This document shows, in pieces, positions 52,517-60,991 of a DNA stretch of 64,000 nucleotides; the stretch's first letter is position 1, and the number at the start of each line of letters is the position of its first letter. Below the pieces are notes generated by a model. It was given only the letters and a program-made list of their open reading frames with translations. It was not told the origin of the DNA and searched no databases. The DNA is from Cellulomonas fimi ATCC 484 (GTDB lineage: Bacteria > Actinomycetota > Actinomycetes > Actinomycetales > Cellulomonadaceae). The stretch spans positions 558,001 through 622,000 of the forward strand of contig NC_015514.1 of NCBI RefSeq assembly GCF_000212695.1. The letters are read 5' to 3'. The position numbers and the translations under genes are program-made.

Positions 52517-53845
52517 TCAGACGCCCTTGGCGGCCCGGAAGCCGGCGTCCAGGTCGGCGAGGATGTCGTCGACGTGCTCGATGCCGACCGCGAGCCGCAC
52601 CAGGCCCGGCGTGACGCCGGACTTCGCCTGCTCCTCGGGCGTGAGCTGGCTGTGCGTCGTCGACGCCGGGTGGATGACGAGCGAGCGCACGTCACCGATG
52701 TTCGCGACGTTCGAGTGCAGCTCGAGCGCGGAGACGAACGCCTGGCCGGCCTCGGAGCCGCCCGCGAGCTCGAACGCCAGCACGGCACCGGCGCCGCGCG
52801 GCGCGTACTTGAGCTGGTTGGCGTGCCACGGGCTCGACTCGAGACCCGCGTAGTGCACGCGCACGACGTCCTCGCGCGCCTCGAGCCACTCCGCGACCCT
52901 CTGGGCGTTCGCGACGTGCCGCTCGACCCGCAGCGACAGTGTCTCGACGCCCTGCGCGATGAGGAAGGCGTTGAACGGCGACACCGCGGCACCGAGGTCG
53001 CGCAGGAGCTGGATGCGGGCCTTGAGGATGTAGGACAGGTTGACGCCGAACGCGCCGTCCTTCCCGAGCGCCTCGCCGATGACCAGGCCGTGGTACGACG
53101 GGTCGGGCTTGCTGAAGCCGGGGAACTTCTCGGGGTCGGCGGTGTAGTCGAAGCGGCCCGCGTCGACGATCACGCCGCCGATCGCGGAGCCGTGCCCGCC
53201 GAGGTACTTGGTCGCGGAGTGCACGACGACGTCGGCGCCCCACTGCAGCGGGTTGATGAGGTACGGCGTCGCCACGGTGTTGTCGACGATCAGCGGGACC
53301 TCGCTGGCGTGCGCGACGTCCGCGACGAGCTCGATGTCGAGCACGTCGGACTTCGGGTTCGGGATCGTCTCCGCGAAGAACAGCTTGGTGTTCGGGCGGA
53401 CGGCCGCGCGCCACGCGTCGGCGTCGTGCGGGTCGTCGACGAACGTCGTCTCGATGCCGAGCTTCGGCAGCGTGTAGTGCAGCAGGTTGTACGTGCCGCC
53501 GTAGAGCGACGGGCTCGCGACGACGTGGTCGCCCGCCTCGGCGACGTTGAGGATCGCGAACGTCTCGGCCGCCTGGCCCGCCGCGACGAGCAGCGCGCCG
53601 ACGCCGCCCTCGAGGTTCGCGATGCGGTTCTCGACGACCTCGGTCGTCGGGTTGCCGATGCGCGTGTAGATGGGCCCGAGCTCCTTGAGCGCGAACCGGT
53701 CGGCGGCCTGCTGCGCGGAGTCGAACACGTACGACGTCGTCTGGTAGATCGGCAGCGCGCGGGCGCCCGTCGTCGGCGCACGTGTCGAGCGGCTGGCTCG
53801 TCGCGGGGGTGCTGGTCGGGGCGACCGGAACCTGCCCGCAGGCAT
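52517..53845 (-). CDS. metY: O-acetylhomoserine sulfhydrylase; N-terminus abnormal
   Basis: PLP enzyme that makes homocysteine from O-acetylhomoserine and sulfide. From TTGARALPIYQTTSYVFDS onward it is a canonical MetY, with the PLP lysine in HSATKYLGGHG and GNPTTEVVENRIANLEGG. From ATG 53845 it is 442 residues. The first 25 or so residues are an Arg/Pro/Ser string (PAGRFRSPRPAPPRR) using codons that end in A, unlike the rest, and the conserved FETRQ.HAGQ stretch of the family is absent. In another frame this DNA has the genome's usual G/C-ending codons. A frameshift or small deletion, or a sequencing error, is likely there. No better start exists downstream. Confidence 0.85.
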   Translation of the reverse strand: MPAGRFRSPRPAPPRRASRSTRAPTTGARALPIYQTTSYVFDSAQQAADRFALKELGPIYTRIGNPTTEVVENRIANLEGGVGALLVAAGQAAETFAILNVAEAGDHVVASPSLYGGTYNLLHYTLPKLGIETTFVDDPHDADAWRAAVRPNTKLFFAETIPNPKSDVLDIELVADVAHASEVPLIVDNTVATPYLINPLQWGADVVVHSATKYLGGHGSAIGGVIVDAGRFDYTADPEKFPGFSKPDPSYHGLVIGEALGKDGAFGVNLSYILKARIQLLRDLGAAVSPFNAFLIAQGVETLSLRVERHVANAQRVAEWLEAREDVVRVHYAGLESSPWHANQLKYAPRGAGAVLAFELAGGSEAGQAFVSALELHSNVANIGDVRSLVIHPASTTHSQLTPEEQAKSGVTPGLVRLAVGIEHVDDILADLDAGFRAAKGV

Positions 53846-53930
53846 GCCGAACGTGCGCTGGTCAGCGACACATTCGGCGGGACATGTCGTCGAGAGTACG
53901 AGGCGGCATCCGATGGATGACACAGCCGTC

Positions 53931-53950
53931 CCGGCATCTGAGATGGCCGG
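53931..53950. promoter_or_regulatory. Palindrome upstream of metY
   Basis: CCGGCATCTG AGATGGCCGG is an inverted repeat with arms CCGG-CATCT/AGATG-CCGG and one bulged base. It lies about 85 bases upstream of the metY start and may be an operator. No SAM or SAM-IV riboswitch core was recognised in this gap. Confidence 0.4.
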
Positions 53951-54059
53951 AGGGGGTGAAGTACAGGCGCCGACATGCCGATATGGACCGAACGGGTGAG
54001 CGTACGTCCGGTACGTCCCGAACCACAACGGTGTGACTCGTGGGACTCGTGTGACTGCT

Positions 54060-54089
54060 GTTCACTTCTGTGAACTCGCTGGGTAGCGT
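54060..54089 (+). promoter_or_regulatory. Promoter of the RipA-like gene with an operator over the -35
   Basis: TTCACT (54061-54066) and TAGCGT (54084-54089) are 17 bp apart, a good -35/-10 pair. The perfect inverted repeat GTTCAC-TTCT-GTGAAC (54060-54075) covers the -35, so a bound protein would block or assist the polymerase. Upstream lie three related segments, GTGACTC, GGGACTC and GTGACTG (54032-54057), like direct-repeat boxes of a response regulator. Confidence 0.55.
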
Positions 54090-54099
54090 CGAAGCGCGA

Positions 54100-54121
54100 A
54101 CGGGCCCGGGGAGGGGCCCGT
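54100..54121 (+). other. 5' UTR hairpin of the RipA-like gene
   Basis: ACGGGCCC and GGGCCCGT pair over a short loop between the likely start of transcription and GTG 54146. The stem may stabilise the mRNA or affect translation. It does not resemble a c-di-AMP (ydaO) riboswitch. Confidence 0.45.
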
Positions 54122-54145
54122 GAGAGCGTCCACGGAGGCCCATCA

Positions 54146-55684
54146 GTGCTGCGGATCGACCCCACGCCGTCGTCGGCGACCGACGACGGCGCCCGCCGAC
54201 GCGGCACGCGCCGGACCCTGCGGCTCGTCACCGTCGCCGTCGTCGCCGCCACCTCCGGGCTCCTCGGAGCCGACGTGGCGGGCGCCGACCCGACCCCGCC
54301 GTCCGCGCAGGACGTCCGCGACGCCCGCCGCGCCGTCGACACCGCGGCCCGCTCGGTCGCCGAGATGGAGCTGCGCCTCGCGCAGCTCACCGCGCAGGCC
54401 GACGCCGCCGAGCTCGCCGTCCAGCAGGCCGGCGAGACCTACACGCAGGCCCTCGCCGACGCCGACGCCGCCCGCGCGGCCTCCGCCGACGCCGCGCAGC
54501 GCTCGACCGACGCCGACGCCCGCGCCGAGGACGCCCGCCGCACGCTCGTCGCGATGGCCCGCGAGGCCGCGCGCTCCGGCGGCAACGTCGAGGCGCTCCA
54601 GGCCGTCCTGTCCGCCGACGGCTTCCAGGACGTCGCCCGCCGCAGCAGCGCGCTCGACCAGATGACCGGCAAGGCCGACGAGGCCGTGCAGGAGTACCGC
54701 GCCGCGCAGCTCGTCGCGACCGTGCTCGCCGACCGCGCGCGCGCCGCCGAGCAGGAGGCCGACGCCGCCGAGAAGGTCGCGTCCGACGCCCTCGCCGCCG
54801 CCGAGCAGACCCAGCGCGACACCGACGCGGCCCTCGCCGCGGGAGCAGCCGAGCGCGAGACGCTCATCGCCGCCCTCGCGGCCGCGCGCCAGACCAGCGC
54901 CGAGGTCGAGCGCGCCCGGCAGGAGGCGCTCGACGCCGAGCGCCGCGCCCGCGCCGACGAGGCCGCGCGCCAGGCCGCCCTGCGGCCCCCGGCCGCACCC
55001 GCCGCGCCCACCTCGCCCGCCGGTGGCTCCGGCGGTGCGTCGACCGGTGGCGGGGGCGCGTCGACCGGTGGCACCACGGGGGGCTCGACCGGCGGCACGC
55101 CCGGCGGCTCCGGGGGGTCCACGGGCGGGACGACCGGAGGCTCCACGGGTGGCACCGGCGGCTCGACCGGAGGGTCGACAGGTGGCTCCACAGGTGGCTC
55201 CACGGGCGGTTCGACGGGCGGCTCCACCGGCGGCGGCACGACCACGCAGCCGACGACCCCGCCCGCGACCGGCGGGGCGTACGGCCTCGGGACGGGCCGC
55301 TCGCGCGGCTCGGCAGGCGGCGGCGTCGCCGCGGTGGAGTGGGCGAAGACCCAGCTCGGCAAGCCCTACGTGTGGGGCGGCGTCGGTCCCGACGGGTACG
55401 ACTGCTCCGGCCTGACCGGGACGTCGTGGCGCACCGCGGGTGGCGTGAGCCTCAACCGCACCTCGCGCGACCAGTACAAGCAGGTCCTCAAGATCTCCTA
55501 CGACCAGCTCCGGCCCGGCGACCTCGTCTTCTGGTCGACCAACCCCGACGACCCGAACGCGATCCACCACGTCGCGATGTGGGCCGGCAACGGCCAGATC
55601 GTCGAGGCTGCCACGTTCAACAAGCCCGTCCGGCTCGTCTCGATGCGCTGGGCCGGGACCATGCCCTTCGCCGGCCGGCCCTGA
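54146..55684 (+). CDS. NlpC/P60 peptidoglycan endopeptidase (RipA-like)
   Basis: A 512-residue secreted cell-wall hydrolase. It has an N-terminal signal segment (TLRLVTVAVVAATSGLLGADVAGA, split over residues 25-45), a long coiled coil rich in Ala, Glu and Gln (45-280), then a Gly/Ser/Thr repeat linker of GGSTGG units (about 290-370), and the NlpC/P60 domain. The catalytic Cys is in DCSGLTG and the His in IHHVAMW, with LRPGDLVFW between. Such proteins cut peptide stems to separate daughter cells. GTG 54146 has GGAGG 8 nt upstream. A bidirectional terminator follows. Confidence 0.92.
   Translation: MLRIDPTPSSATDDGARRRGTRRTLRLVTVAVVAATSGLLGADVAGADPTPPSAQDVRDARRAVDTAARSVAEMELRLAQLTAQADAAELAVQQAGETYTQALADADAARAASADAAQRSTDADARAEDARRTLVAMAREAARSGGNVEALQAVLSADGFQDVARRSSALDQMTGKADEAVQEYRAAQLVATVLADRARAAEQEADAAEKVASDALAAAEQTQRDTDAALAAGAAERETLIAALAAARQTSAEVERARQEALDAERRARADEAARQAALRPPAAPAAPTSPAGGSGGASTGGGGASTGGTTGGSTGGTPGGSGGSTGGTTGGSTGGTGGSTGGSTGGSTGGSTGGSTGGSTGGGTTTQPTTPPATGGAYGLGTGRSRGSAGGGVAAVEWAKTQLGKPYVWGGVGPDGYDCSGLTGTSWRTAGGVSLNRTSRDQYKQVLKISYDQLRPGDLVFWSTNPDDPNAIHHVAMWAGNGQIVEAATFNKPVRLVSMRWAGTMPFAGRP
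55015..55250 (+). repeat. GGSTGG-encoding repeat linker in the RipA-like gene
   Basis: About 40 six-to-twelve-base units (GGCGGCTCC, ACCGGTGGC and similar) encode a Gly/Ser/Thr spacer between the coiled coil and the catalytic domain. It is a likely place for in-frame length change. Confidence 0.7.
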
Positions 55685-55736
55685 CGACCGCCTGAGCACC
55701 GCCGCGCGGCACGCACGCAGGTGCGACCCGCAGCCG

Positions 55737-55784
55737 CACGACGACGGCCCGCCACCCCCGCAGGGGCGACGGGCCGTCGTCGTG
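55737..55784. terminator. Bidirectional terminator between the RipA-like and ppa genes
   Basis: CACGACGACGGCCCG (55737-55751) pairs perfectly with CGGGCCGTCGTCGTG (55770-55784), a 15-bp stem with an 18-nt loop. The genes on both sides end here. Confidence 0.85.
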
Positions 55785-55789
55785 CGTCG

Positions 55790-56287
55790 TCAGTGCTGGT
55801 GGTAGCCCGCGTCGATCGCGCGCTGGCGGGACCGCTCGATCTCCGCCTCCGCGTCGGCCCGGCCGACCCAGTGGGCGCCCTCGACCGACTTGCCCGGCTC
55901 GAGGTCCTTGTAGACCTCGAAGAAGTGCTGGATCTCCAGACGGTGGAAGTCGGAGACGTCGTCGATGTCCTGCCGCCACGCCGCGCGCTGGTCGCCCGTC
56001 GGCACGCACAGCACCTTGTCGTCACCGCCCGCCTCGTCGCGCATGCGGAACATGCCGAGCGCGCGGCACCGGATCAGGCAGCCCGGGAACGTCGGCTCCT
56101 CCAGCAGGACCAGCGCGTCCAGCGGGTCGCCGTCCTCGCCCAGCGTGCCCTCGATGAAGCCGTAGTCGTCCGGGTACCGCGTCGACGTGAACAGCATCCG
56201 GTCGAGCCGGATGCGGCCCGTCGCGTGGTCCACCTCGTACTTGTTGCGCTGCCCCTTGGGGATCTCGATCGTGACGTCGAACTCCAC
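55790..56287 (-). CDS. ppa: Inorganic pyrophosphatase
   Basis: Hydrolyses pyrophosphate to drive biosynthesis. The 165-residue product is a family I enzyme: [39 protein letters not shown] and [15 protein letters not shown] hold the metal- and substrate-binding residues, followed by [20 protein letters not shown] 56287 follows GAGGAG, and the longer upstream frame is not needed. Length is normal for the soluble bacterial enzyme. Confidence 0.97.
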   Translation of the reverse strand: MEFDVTIEIPKGQRNKYEVDHATGRIRLDRMLFTSTRYPDDYGFIEGTLGEDGDPLDALVLLEEPTFPGCLIRCRALGMFRMRDEAGGDDKVLCVPTGDQRAAWRQDIDDVSDFHRLEIQHFFEVYKDLEPGKSVEGAHWVGRADAEAEIERSRQRAIDAGYHQH

Positions 56288-56454
56288 AGCACTCCTCCGC
56301 ACCACGTCCGCGCCCGGTGGGGTCGGCGGACCCGGCGACATCTCAGTCGTCGTGACGGCGCGCCGGGGTGTCGGGGGCGCCCTTGTCTCGGACAGTAGTC
56401 TGACGCACCGGCGCGCGGGCGTCCCGCCCCGCCCCCGGTAGGCACGAGGTGATC

Positions 56455-57867
56455 ATGGCCACAGCGGTACGAGTCGTCGGCACGGCGGCGCTCGTCGTCG
56501 TGCTCGCGGGCGGCGCGTACGCCACCGCCGACGCGTACGACGCCGTGCCCGGGCTGGTGACCCTCGAGCCGTCGCCCGCACCGCCCGCCCCGTTCCCCAC
56601 GGCACCGGGCGCGACCGACCCCGGCGACCCCGCGGCCGCGCTCCCCGGGCTCGACGCGCAGGCGCCCGTGCCGTCCTCCGCCGCGCTGCAGGGCCTCGTC
56701 GACGGGCTCGTCGCCGACCCGCGGATGGGGCCGAGCGTCGGCGTGGTCGTCGCCGACCAGCTCACCGGGGAGGTGCTCGCGTCGCACCTCGCCGACCAGG
56801 GCCGCACCCCCGCGTCGACCGCGAAGCTCGTCACCGCCGTCGCCGCGCTCCAGACGCTCGGTCCCGACGTGACCCTCCCGACCCGCGTCGTGCAGCCCGA
56901 CGGCGAGCGCGTCGTCCTCGTCGGCGGCGGCGACATGATGCTCGCCGCGGGGGAGGGCGACCCCGACGCCACCGTCGGGCACGCCGGACTGGCCGACCTC
57001 GCCGCGCAGGTCGCGCGCGAGCTCGCGCTCCAGGGCCGCACGAGCGTCGCGCTCGGGTTCGACGACTCGCTGTTCACCGGCCCGTCCCTGAGCCCCGCGT
57101 GGAACCCCGCCGACGTGAGCGCGGGCTTCGCCGCGCCCGTCACCGCGCTCGCCGTCGACATCGCGAAGATGCGCGACGGCGAGTACCCGCCGCGCTGGCC
57201 CGACCCGTCGCTCGCCGCCGCCAAGACGTTCGCGCAGCGGCTCACCGAGGCCGGCATCGCCGTCACGGGGACGCCCACCCGCGTCACCGCGTCCCCCGGG
57301 GCGACCGTCCTCGGCGAGGTCCGGTCCGCGCCGCTCGAGGACGTCGTGCACTACTTCCTCGACACCTCCGACAACTCGATCACCGAGGTCGTGGCGCGGC
57401 TCGTCGCGATCGACGCCGGCCTGCCCGCGAGCTTCGAGGGCGGCGCGCAGGCCGTCCTGCACGCCGTCGGCACCCTCGGCGTCGACACCGCGGGGGCGCA
57501 CCTGTCCGACGCGTCCGGCCTCGGGTCCGGGTCCGTCCTGTCGCCCCAGCTGCTGCTCGGGCTGCTGCGTGCGTCGACCGACCCGGCGAACCCGGGGCTG
57601 CGCGACGTCGCGACCGGCATGCCCGTGGCCGGCCTCACCGGCACCCTCGCCGAGCGCTACACGACGTCGCCCGCGCGCGGCCTGGCCCGGGCCAAGACCG
57701 GCAGCCTCCCCGGCGTCACCGCCCTCGCGGGCACCGTGCTCGACGCGGACCGCCGCCAGCTCGTCTTCGTCGTGCTCGCCGACCAGACGCCCGCCGCCGG
57801 CCAGTGGGGCCCGCGCGCGGCGATCGACGGGTTCGTCACGTCCCTGTCGGGCTGCGGCTGCGGCTGA
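56455..57867 (+). CDS. dacB: D-alanyl-D-alanine carboxypeptidase/endopeptidase, PBP4/DacB type (S13)
   Basis: A 470-residue cell-wall enzyme with an N-terminal membrane anchor or signal (VVGTAALVVVLAGGAYATA) and a Pro-rich spacer, then the S13 penicillin-binding fold. The three motifs are present: PASTAKL (SxxK), DTSDNSI (SxN) and ARAKTGSL (KTG). GGDMMLAAG and LGFDDSLFTGP are typical of DacB. ATG 56455 has GAGG upstream; GTG 56449 is two codons earlier. It opens the conserved actinobacterial run dacB, metalloprotease, tilS, hpt, ftsH. Confidence 0.93.
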   Translation: MATAVRVVGTAALVVVLAGGAYATADAYDAVPGLVTLEPSPAPPAPFPTAPGATDPGDPAAALPGLDAQAPVPSSAALQGLVDGLVADPRMGPSVGVVVADQLTGEVLASHLADQGRTPASTAKLVTAVAALQTLGPDVTLPTRVVQPDGERVVLVGGGDMMLAAGEGDPDATVGHAGLADLAAQVARELALQGRTSVALGFDDSLFTGPSLSPAWNPADVSAGFAAPVTALAVDIAKMRDGEYPPRWPDPSLAAAKTFAQRLTEAGIAVTGTPTRVTASPGATVLGEVRSAPLEDVVHYFLDTSDNSITEVVARLVAIDAGLPASFEGGAQAVLHAVGTLGVDTAGAHLSDASGLGSGSVLSPQLLLGLLRASTDPANPGLRDVATGMPVAGLTGTLAERYTTSPARGLARAKTGSLPGVTALAGTVLDADRRQLVFVVLADQTPAAGQWGPRAAIDGFVTSLSGCGCG

Positions 57868-57918
57868 CACCCGCCCCGCGGGAACCCCTGGGCGGTGGCG
57901 GCCGTCTACCGTGACGTG

Positions 57919-59010
57919 ATGGACGACACCGCACCCGTCGACTGGCCCGCCGCCGCACGCGTCGCGGGCCGCCTGTCCCGGCCCGGTCCCGCGGCGTCGC
58001 GGGCCGAGCTCGACGACCTCGTCGCGGGCCTGCGCGACGCCGCCCACCGTGCCGGCGGCCACGCGTCCCGGATCACCGGGCTCGCCGCGGTGGACGGCGC
58101 CGCGCCCGAGGACGTCTCCCGCGTCCTCGTCGTCGACCGCCCGCGCTGGGCGCTCGCCAACACCGAGATGTTCGCGCGTCTCGCAGCGCCGCTCGGCCGC
58201 CGGCCCGACGGCACCCCGACGCCCCTGCCGCCGGGGGCGCGCACCGTCGGGGCCGCGCAGGTGGGCAGCGTCCTCGCGCTGCTGTCGGGCAAGGTCCTCG
58301 GCCAGTTCGACCCGTTCACCGCCGCACCCGGCGAGCCCGGACGGCTGCTGCTCGTCGCGCCGAACGTGCTGCACCTCGAGCGCACGCTCGGCGTCGACGC
58401 CGCCGACTTCCGCCTGTGGGTCGCGCTGCACGAGCAGACCCACGCGCTGCAGTTCGCCGCCGCGCCGTGGCTCGCCGACGTGATCCGCACCCGGTCGGCG
58501 GAGCTCCTCGCCGACGTCGCCGCGACCGTGCCCGGCGTCGACGGCACGCGCGACCCCGACGCCCCGGGTGCGCTCGACCTGCTCGGCCGTGTCGCCAAGG
58601 CGCTGCTCGGTCCCGAGGGGGGCGGCGGTGTGCTCGACGTCCTCACCGAGCGGCAGCGCGCAGTCTTCGAGGAGGTCGGGGCCGTCATGGCGCTGCTCGA
58701 GGGGCACGCCGACGTCTCGATGGACCAGGTCGGCCCCCGCGTCGTCCCCACGGTCCGGACGATCCGCCGCGCGTTCGAGGCCCGCCGGGACGAAGGTGCC
58801 GCCGCGCGGGGGTTCGAGCGCGTGCTGCGCCGGCTGCTCGGGCTCGACGCCAAGCTCGCCCAGTACCGCGACGGCGCCGCGTTCGTCCGCGCCGTGCAGG
58901 GCACCGTCGGGCGGGACGGGTTCAACGCCGTGTGGTCCGGCCCCGACGCCCTGCCGAGCCCCGCCGAGATCGCCGACCCCGCCACCTGGGTCCGCCGCGT
59001 CCACGGATGA
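57919..59010 (+). CDS. Zinc-dependent metalloprotease (TIGR03624/DUF2342 family)
   Basis: The 363-residue product belongs to the zincin family often found between dacB and tilS in actinobacteria. It has the HExxH zinc site in [13 protein letters not shown] and a late [19 protein letters not shown] segment with the further glutamate and histidine. The opening [13 protein letters not shown] and [12 protein letters not shown] are typical. ATG 57919 lies 6 nt after TACCGT (57907-57912) and has no ribosome-binding site, so it is probably leaderless. Its biological substrate is not known. Confidence 0.9.
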   Translation: MDDTAPVDWPAAARVAGRLSRPGPAASRAELDDLVAGLRDAAHRAGGHASRITGLAAVDGAAPEDVSRVLVVDRPRWALANTEMFARLAAPLGRRPDGTPTPLPPGARTVGAAQVGSVLALLSGKVLGQFDPFTAAPGEPGRLLLVAPNVLHLERTLGVDAADFRLWVALHEQTHALQFAAAPWLADVIRTRSAELLADVAATVPGVDGTRDPDAPGALDLLGRVAKALLGPEGGGGVLDVLTERQRAVFEEVGAVMALLEGHADVSMDQVGPRVVPTVRTIRRAFEARRDEGAAARGFERVLRRLLGLDAKLAQYRDGAAFVRAVQGTVGRDGFNAVWSGPDALPSPAEIADPATWVRRVHG

Positions 59011-59101
59011 CCCCGCGTCTGCTCGCCGACTCGGGTGCACCCGTGCGCCTGCCGGGTCGGGCGCGGACCCGGCGCCCGGCCCTGCCCGTCCGGGCGCCGC
59101 G

Positions 59102-60295
59102 ATGACCGGTCCCGACCCCCGCGTCGCCGCCGTCCGCGCCGCCGTCACGCGGTCCGTGGACGGCCTGCCGGACGGTGCGCTCGTCCTCGTGGCCTGCTCC
59201 GGCGGTGCCGACTCGCTCGCGCTCGCAGCGGCGACCGCGTTCGTCGCGGGGCGGTCGGTGCGGCGCGCCGGGCGGATGCTGCGGGCGGGCGCGGTCGTGG
59301 TCGACCACGGGCTGCAGGCCGGGTCTGCCGAGGTCGCGGAGCGCGCCGCGGCGACGTGCCGTGACCTGGGCCTCGACCCCGTGGTCGTCGCGCGCGCCGA
59401 CGTGGGCGGCACCGGGGGGCCCGAGGCGGCCGCGCGCACGGCCCGCTACGCCGCCCTGGACCGTGCCGCGACCCGCCTCGGCGCGGCTGCCGTGCTGCTG
59501 GGCCACACGCGCGACGACCAGGCCGAGACCGTGCTGCTGGGGCTCGCTCGCGGCTCGGGAGCACTGTCTCTCGCGGGGATGCCGGCCGTGCGCGGGATCC
59601 TGCGGCGGCCGCTGCTCGGGCTCCGGCGCTCCGACACCCTCGGTGCGTGCGCGGCGCTCGGCCTCGACCCCTGGCACGACCCCACGAACGACGGCACCGA
59701 CGACGACGCACCCCTGCGCAGCCGTGTCCGCGGGCGCGTGCTGCCCGTCCTGGAGCGCGAGCTCGGACCGGGCGTCGCCGACGCCCTGGCCCGCACCGCC
59801 GACCAGCTCCGCGAGGACGCGGCCGCCCTCGACACCCTGGCCGCCACCCTCCTCACCACCGCCACCCTCCCCACCCCCACCCCCACCACCCCCACCCCCA
59901 CCACCCCCACCCCCACCCCCACCACCCCCGCCGAGTGCGTCAGCTCCAGGCGAGGTCGTCAGCTGCAGCTGGCGAACTCGGCCGGAGGTGACGAGCTCGG
60001 CGTGGCGACGGTCGGCGGCGGGGCGGGTGGGGGGCGGGTGGTGCTCGACGTCCGGGTGCTCGGCGGGTCGCCGGACGCCGTGCGGCGGCGGGCGCTGCGG
60101 GCGGCAGCGGTCGCGGCGGGGGCGCCCGCGGGGTCGCTCGCCCGCGCGCACGTGCTCGCGGTCGACGCGCTGGTCACGGACTGGCACGGGCAGGGGGCGG
60201 TGGCGCTGCCGGGCGGGGTCGCGGCACGTCGGGCGTGTGGCAGGCTTTTCCTCGGCCCTCCCGGGCCGGAGCACGTCGGACGACAGGAGCGGTGA
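59102..60295 (+). CDS. tilS: tRNA(Ile)-lysidine synthetase with a low-complexity insert
   Basis: TilS converts the anticodon C34 of tRNA-Ile to lysidine, which is essential for decoding AUA. The 397-residue product has the N-type ATP pyrophosphatase motif [11 protein letters not shown], then [18 protein letters not shown] and LLGLRRSDT, and a C-terminal TilS substrate domain ([17 protein letters not shown]). Between them lies an inserted 20-odd residue Thr/Pro string, followed by [20 protein letters not shown], which does not look like TilS. The DNA there is a CCACCCCC microsatellite. The stop overlaps a possible GTG of hpt. Confidence 0.93.
   Translation: MTGPDPRVAAVRAAVTRSVDGLPDGALVLVACSGGADSLALAAATAFVAGRSVRRAGRMLRAGAVVVDHGLQAGSAEVAERAAATCRDLGLDPVVVARADVGGTGGPEAAARTARYAALDRAATRLGAAAVLLGHTRDDQAETVLLGLARGSGALSLAGMPAVRGILRRPLLGLRRSDTLGACAALGLDPWHDPTNDGTDDDAPLRSRVRGRVLPVLERELGPGVADALARTADQLREDAAALDTLAATLLTTATLPTPTPTTPTPTTPTPTPTTPAECVSSRRGRQLQLANSAGGDELGVATVGGGAGGGRVVLDVRVLGGSPDAVRRRALRAAAVAAGAPAGSLARAHVLAVDALVTDWHGQGAVALPGGVAARRACGRLFLGPPGPEHVGRQER
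59868..59930 (+). repeat. Thr/Pro-encoding microsatellite within tilS
   Basis: About 60 bases of repeated CCACCCCC and CCACC units. Units of six and of nine bases keep frame, but loss or gain of single C residues would cut off the essential C-terminal domain. Directly after it, 59934-59998 is an odd GTCAGCTCC, CGTCAGCTGCAGCTGGCGA-like stretch with short inverted repeats. Confidence 0.8.
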
Positions 60296-60297
60296 CG

Positions 60298-60849
60298 GTG
60301 GACGCAGTCGACATGGGCGACGACCTCGAGCGCGTGCTGCTCACCGAGGAGCAGCTGCACACGAGGCTCGAGGAGATCGCCGCGCAGATCGACGCGGACT
60401 ACGCGGGCAAGGACCTGCTGCTGGTCGGCGTGCTCAAGGGCGCGGTCATGGTCATGGCGGACCTCGTGCGGCGTCTGCACTCGCCGGTGCAGATGGACTG
60501 GATGGCCGTGTCGTCGTACGGCTCGGGCACCAAGTCCTCGGGCGTGGTGCGGATCCTCAAGGACCTCGACACCGACCTGCTCGGGCGCCACGTCCTCATC
60601 GTCGAGGACATCATCGACTCGGGCCTGACGCTGTCGTGGCTGCTGTCGAACCTGCGCTCGCGCGGTCCGGCGTCGGTCGAGATCGCGACGATGCTGCGCA
60701 AGCCGGACGCCGCCAAGGTCGAGGTCGACGTGCGCTACGTCGGCTTCGACATCCCGAACGAGTTCGTCGTGGGCTACGGCCTCGACTACGCGGAGAAGTA
60801 CCGCAACCTGCCGTTCGTGGGGACGCTCGCGCCGCACGTGTACGCCTGA
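60298..60849 (+). CDS. hpt: Hypoxanthine phosphoribosyltransferase
   Basis: Purine salvage enzyme that joins hypoxanthine or guanine to PRPP. The 183-residue product has the PRPP-binding motif [14 protein letters not shown] and upstream [12 protein letters not shown], with [17 protein letters not shown] near the end, all diagnostic. GTG 60298 is 8 nt after AGGAG, giving the best start; GTG 60292 overlaps the tilS stop and ATG 60313 is possible. It lies between tilS and ftsH as in most actinobacteria. A short GGCC-rich hairpin follows at 60850-60868. Confidence 0.95.
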   Translation: MDAVDMGDDLERVLLTEEQLHTRLEEIAAQIDADYAGKDLLLVGVLKGAVMVMADLVRRLHSPVQMDWMAVSSYGSGTKSSGVVRILKDLDTDLLGRHVLIVEDIIDSGLTLSWLLSNLRSRGPASVEIATMLRKPDAAKVEVDVRYVGFDIPNEFVVGYGLDYAEKYRNLPFVGTLAPHVYA

Positions 60850-60991
60850 CCGGCCCGCCTGCGGCCGGGTGACGGCGCGCGGGCGGGATGTGCCCTGGGC
60901 GAACAGGCAAGGGAAGCCTCAGGAACACCGTGTACTTTCGAAGGCCACCAGCCCTGCGAGCGGAGGATGAGGGGCCTGGCCCCGATCGCCC

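Noticed and set aside
53846..54145. SAM-I/SAM-II/SAM-IV riboswitch ahead of metY-metX
   Set aside because: No GGCAACC-type core or matching stems were seen; only a palindrome is present.
54090..54145. c-di-AMP (ydaO) riboswitch ahead of the NlpC/P60 gene
   Set aside because: Gap is too short and lacks the conserved core; only a simple stem is present.
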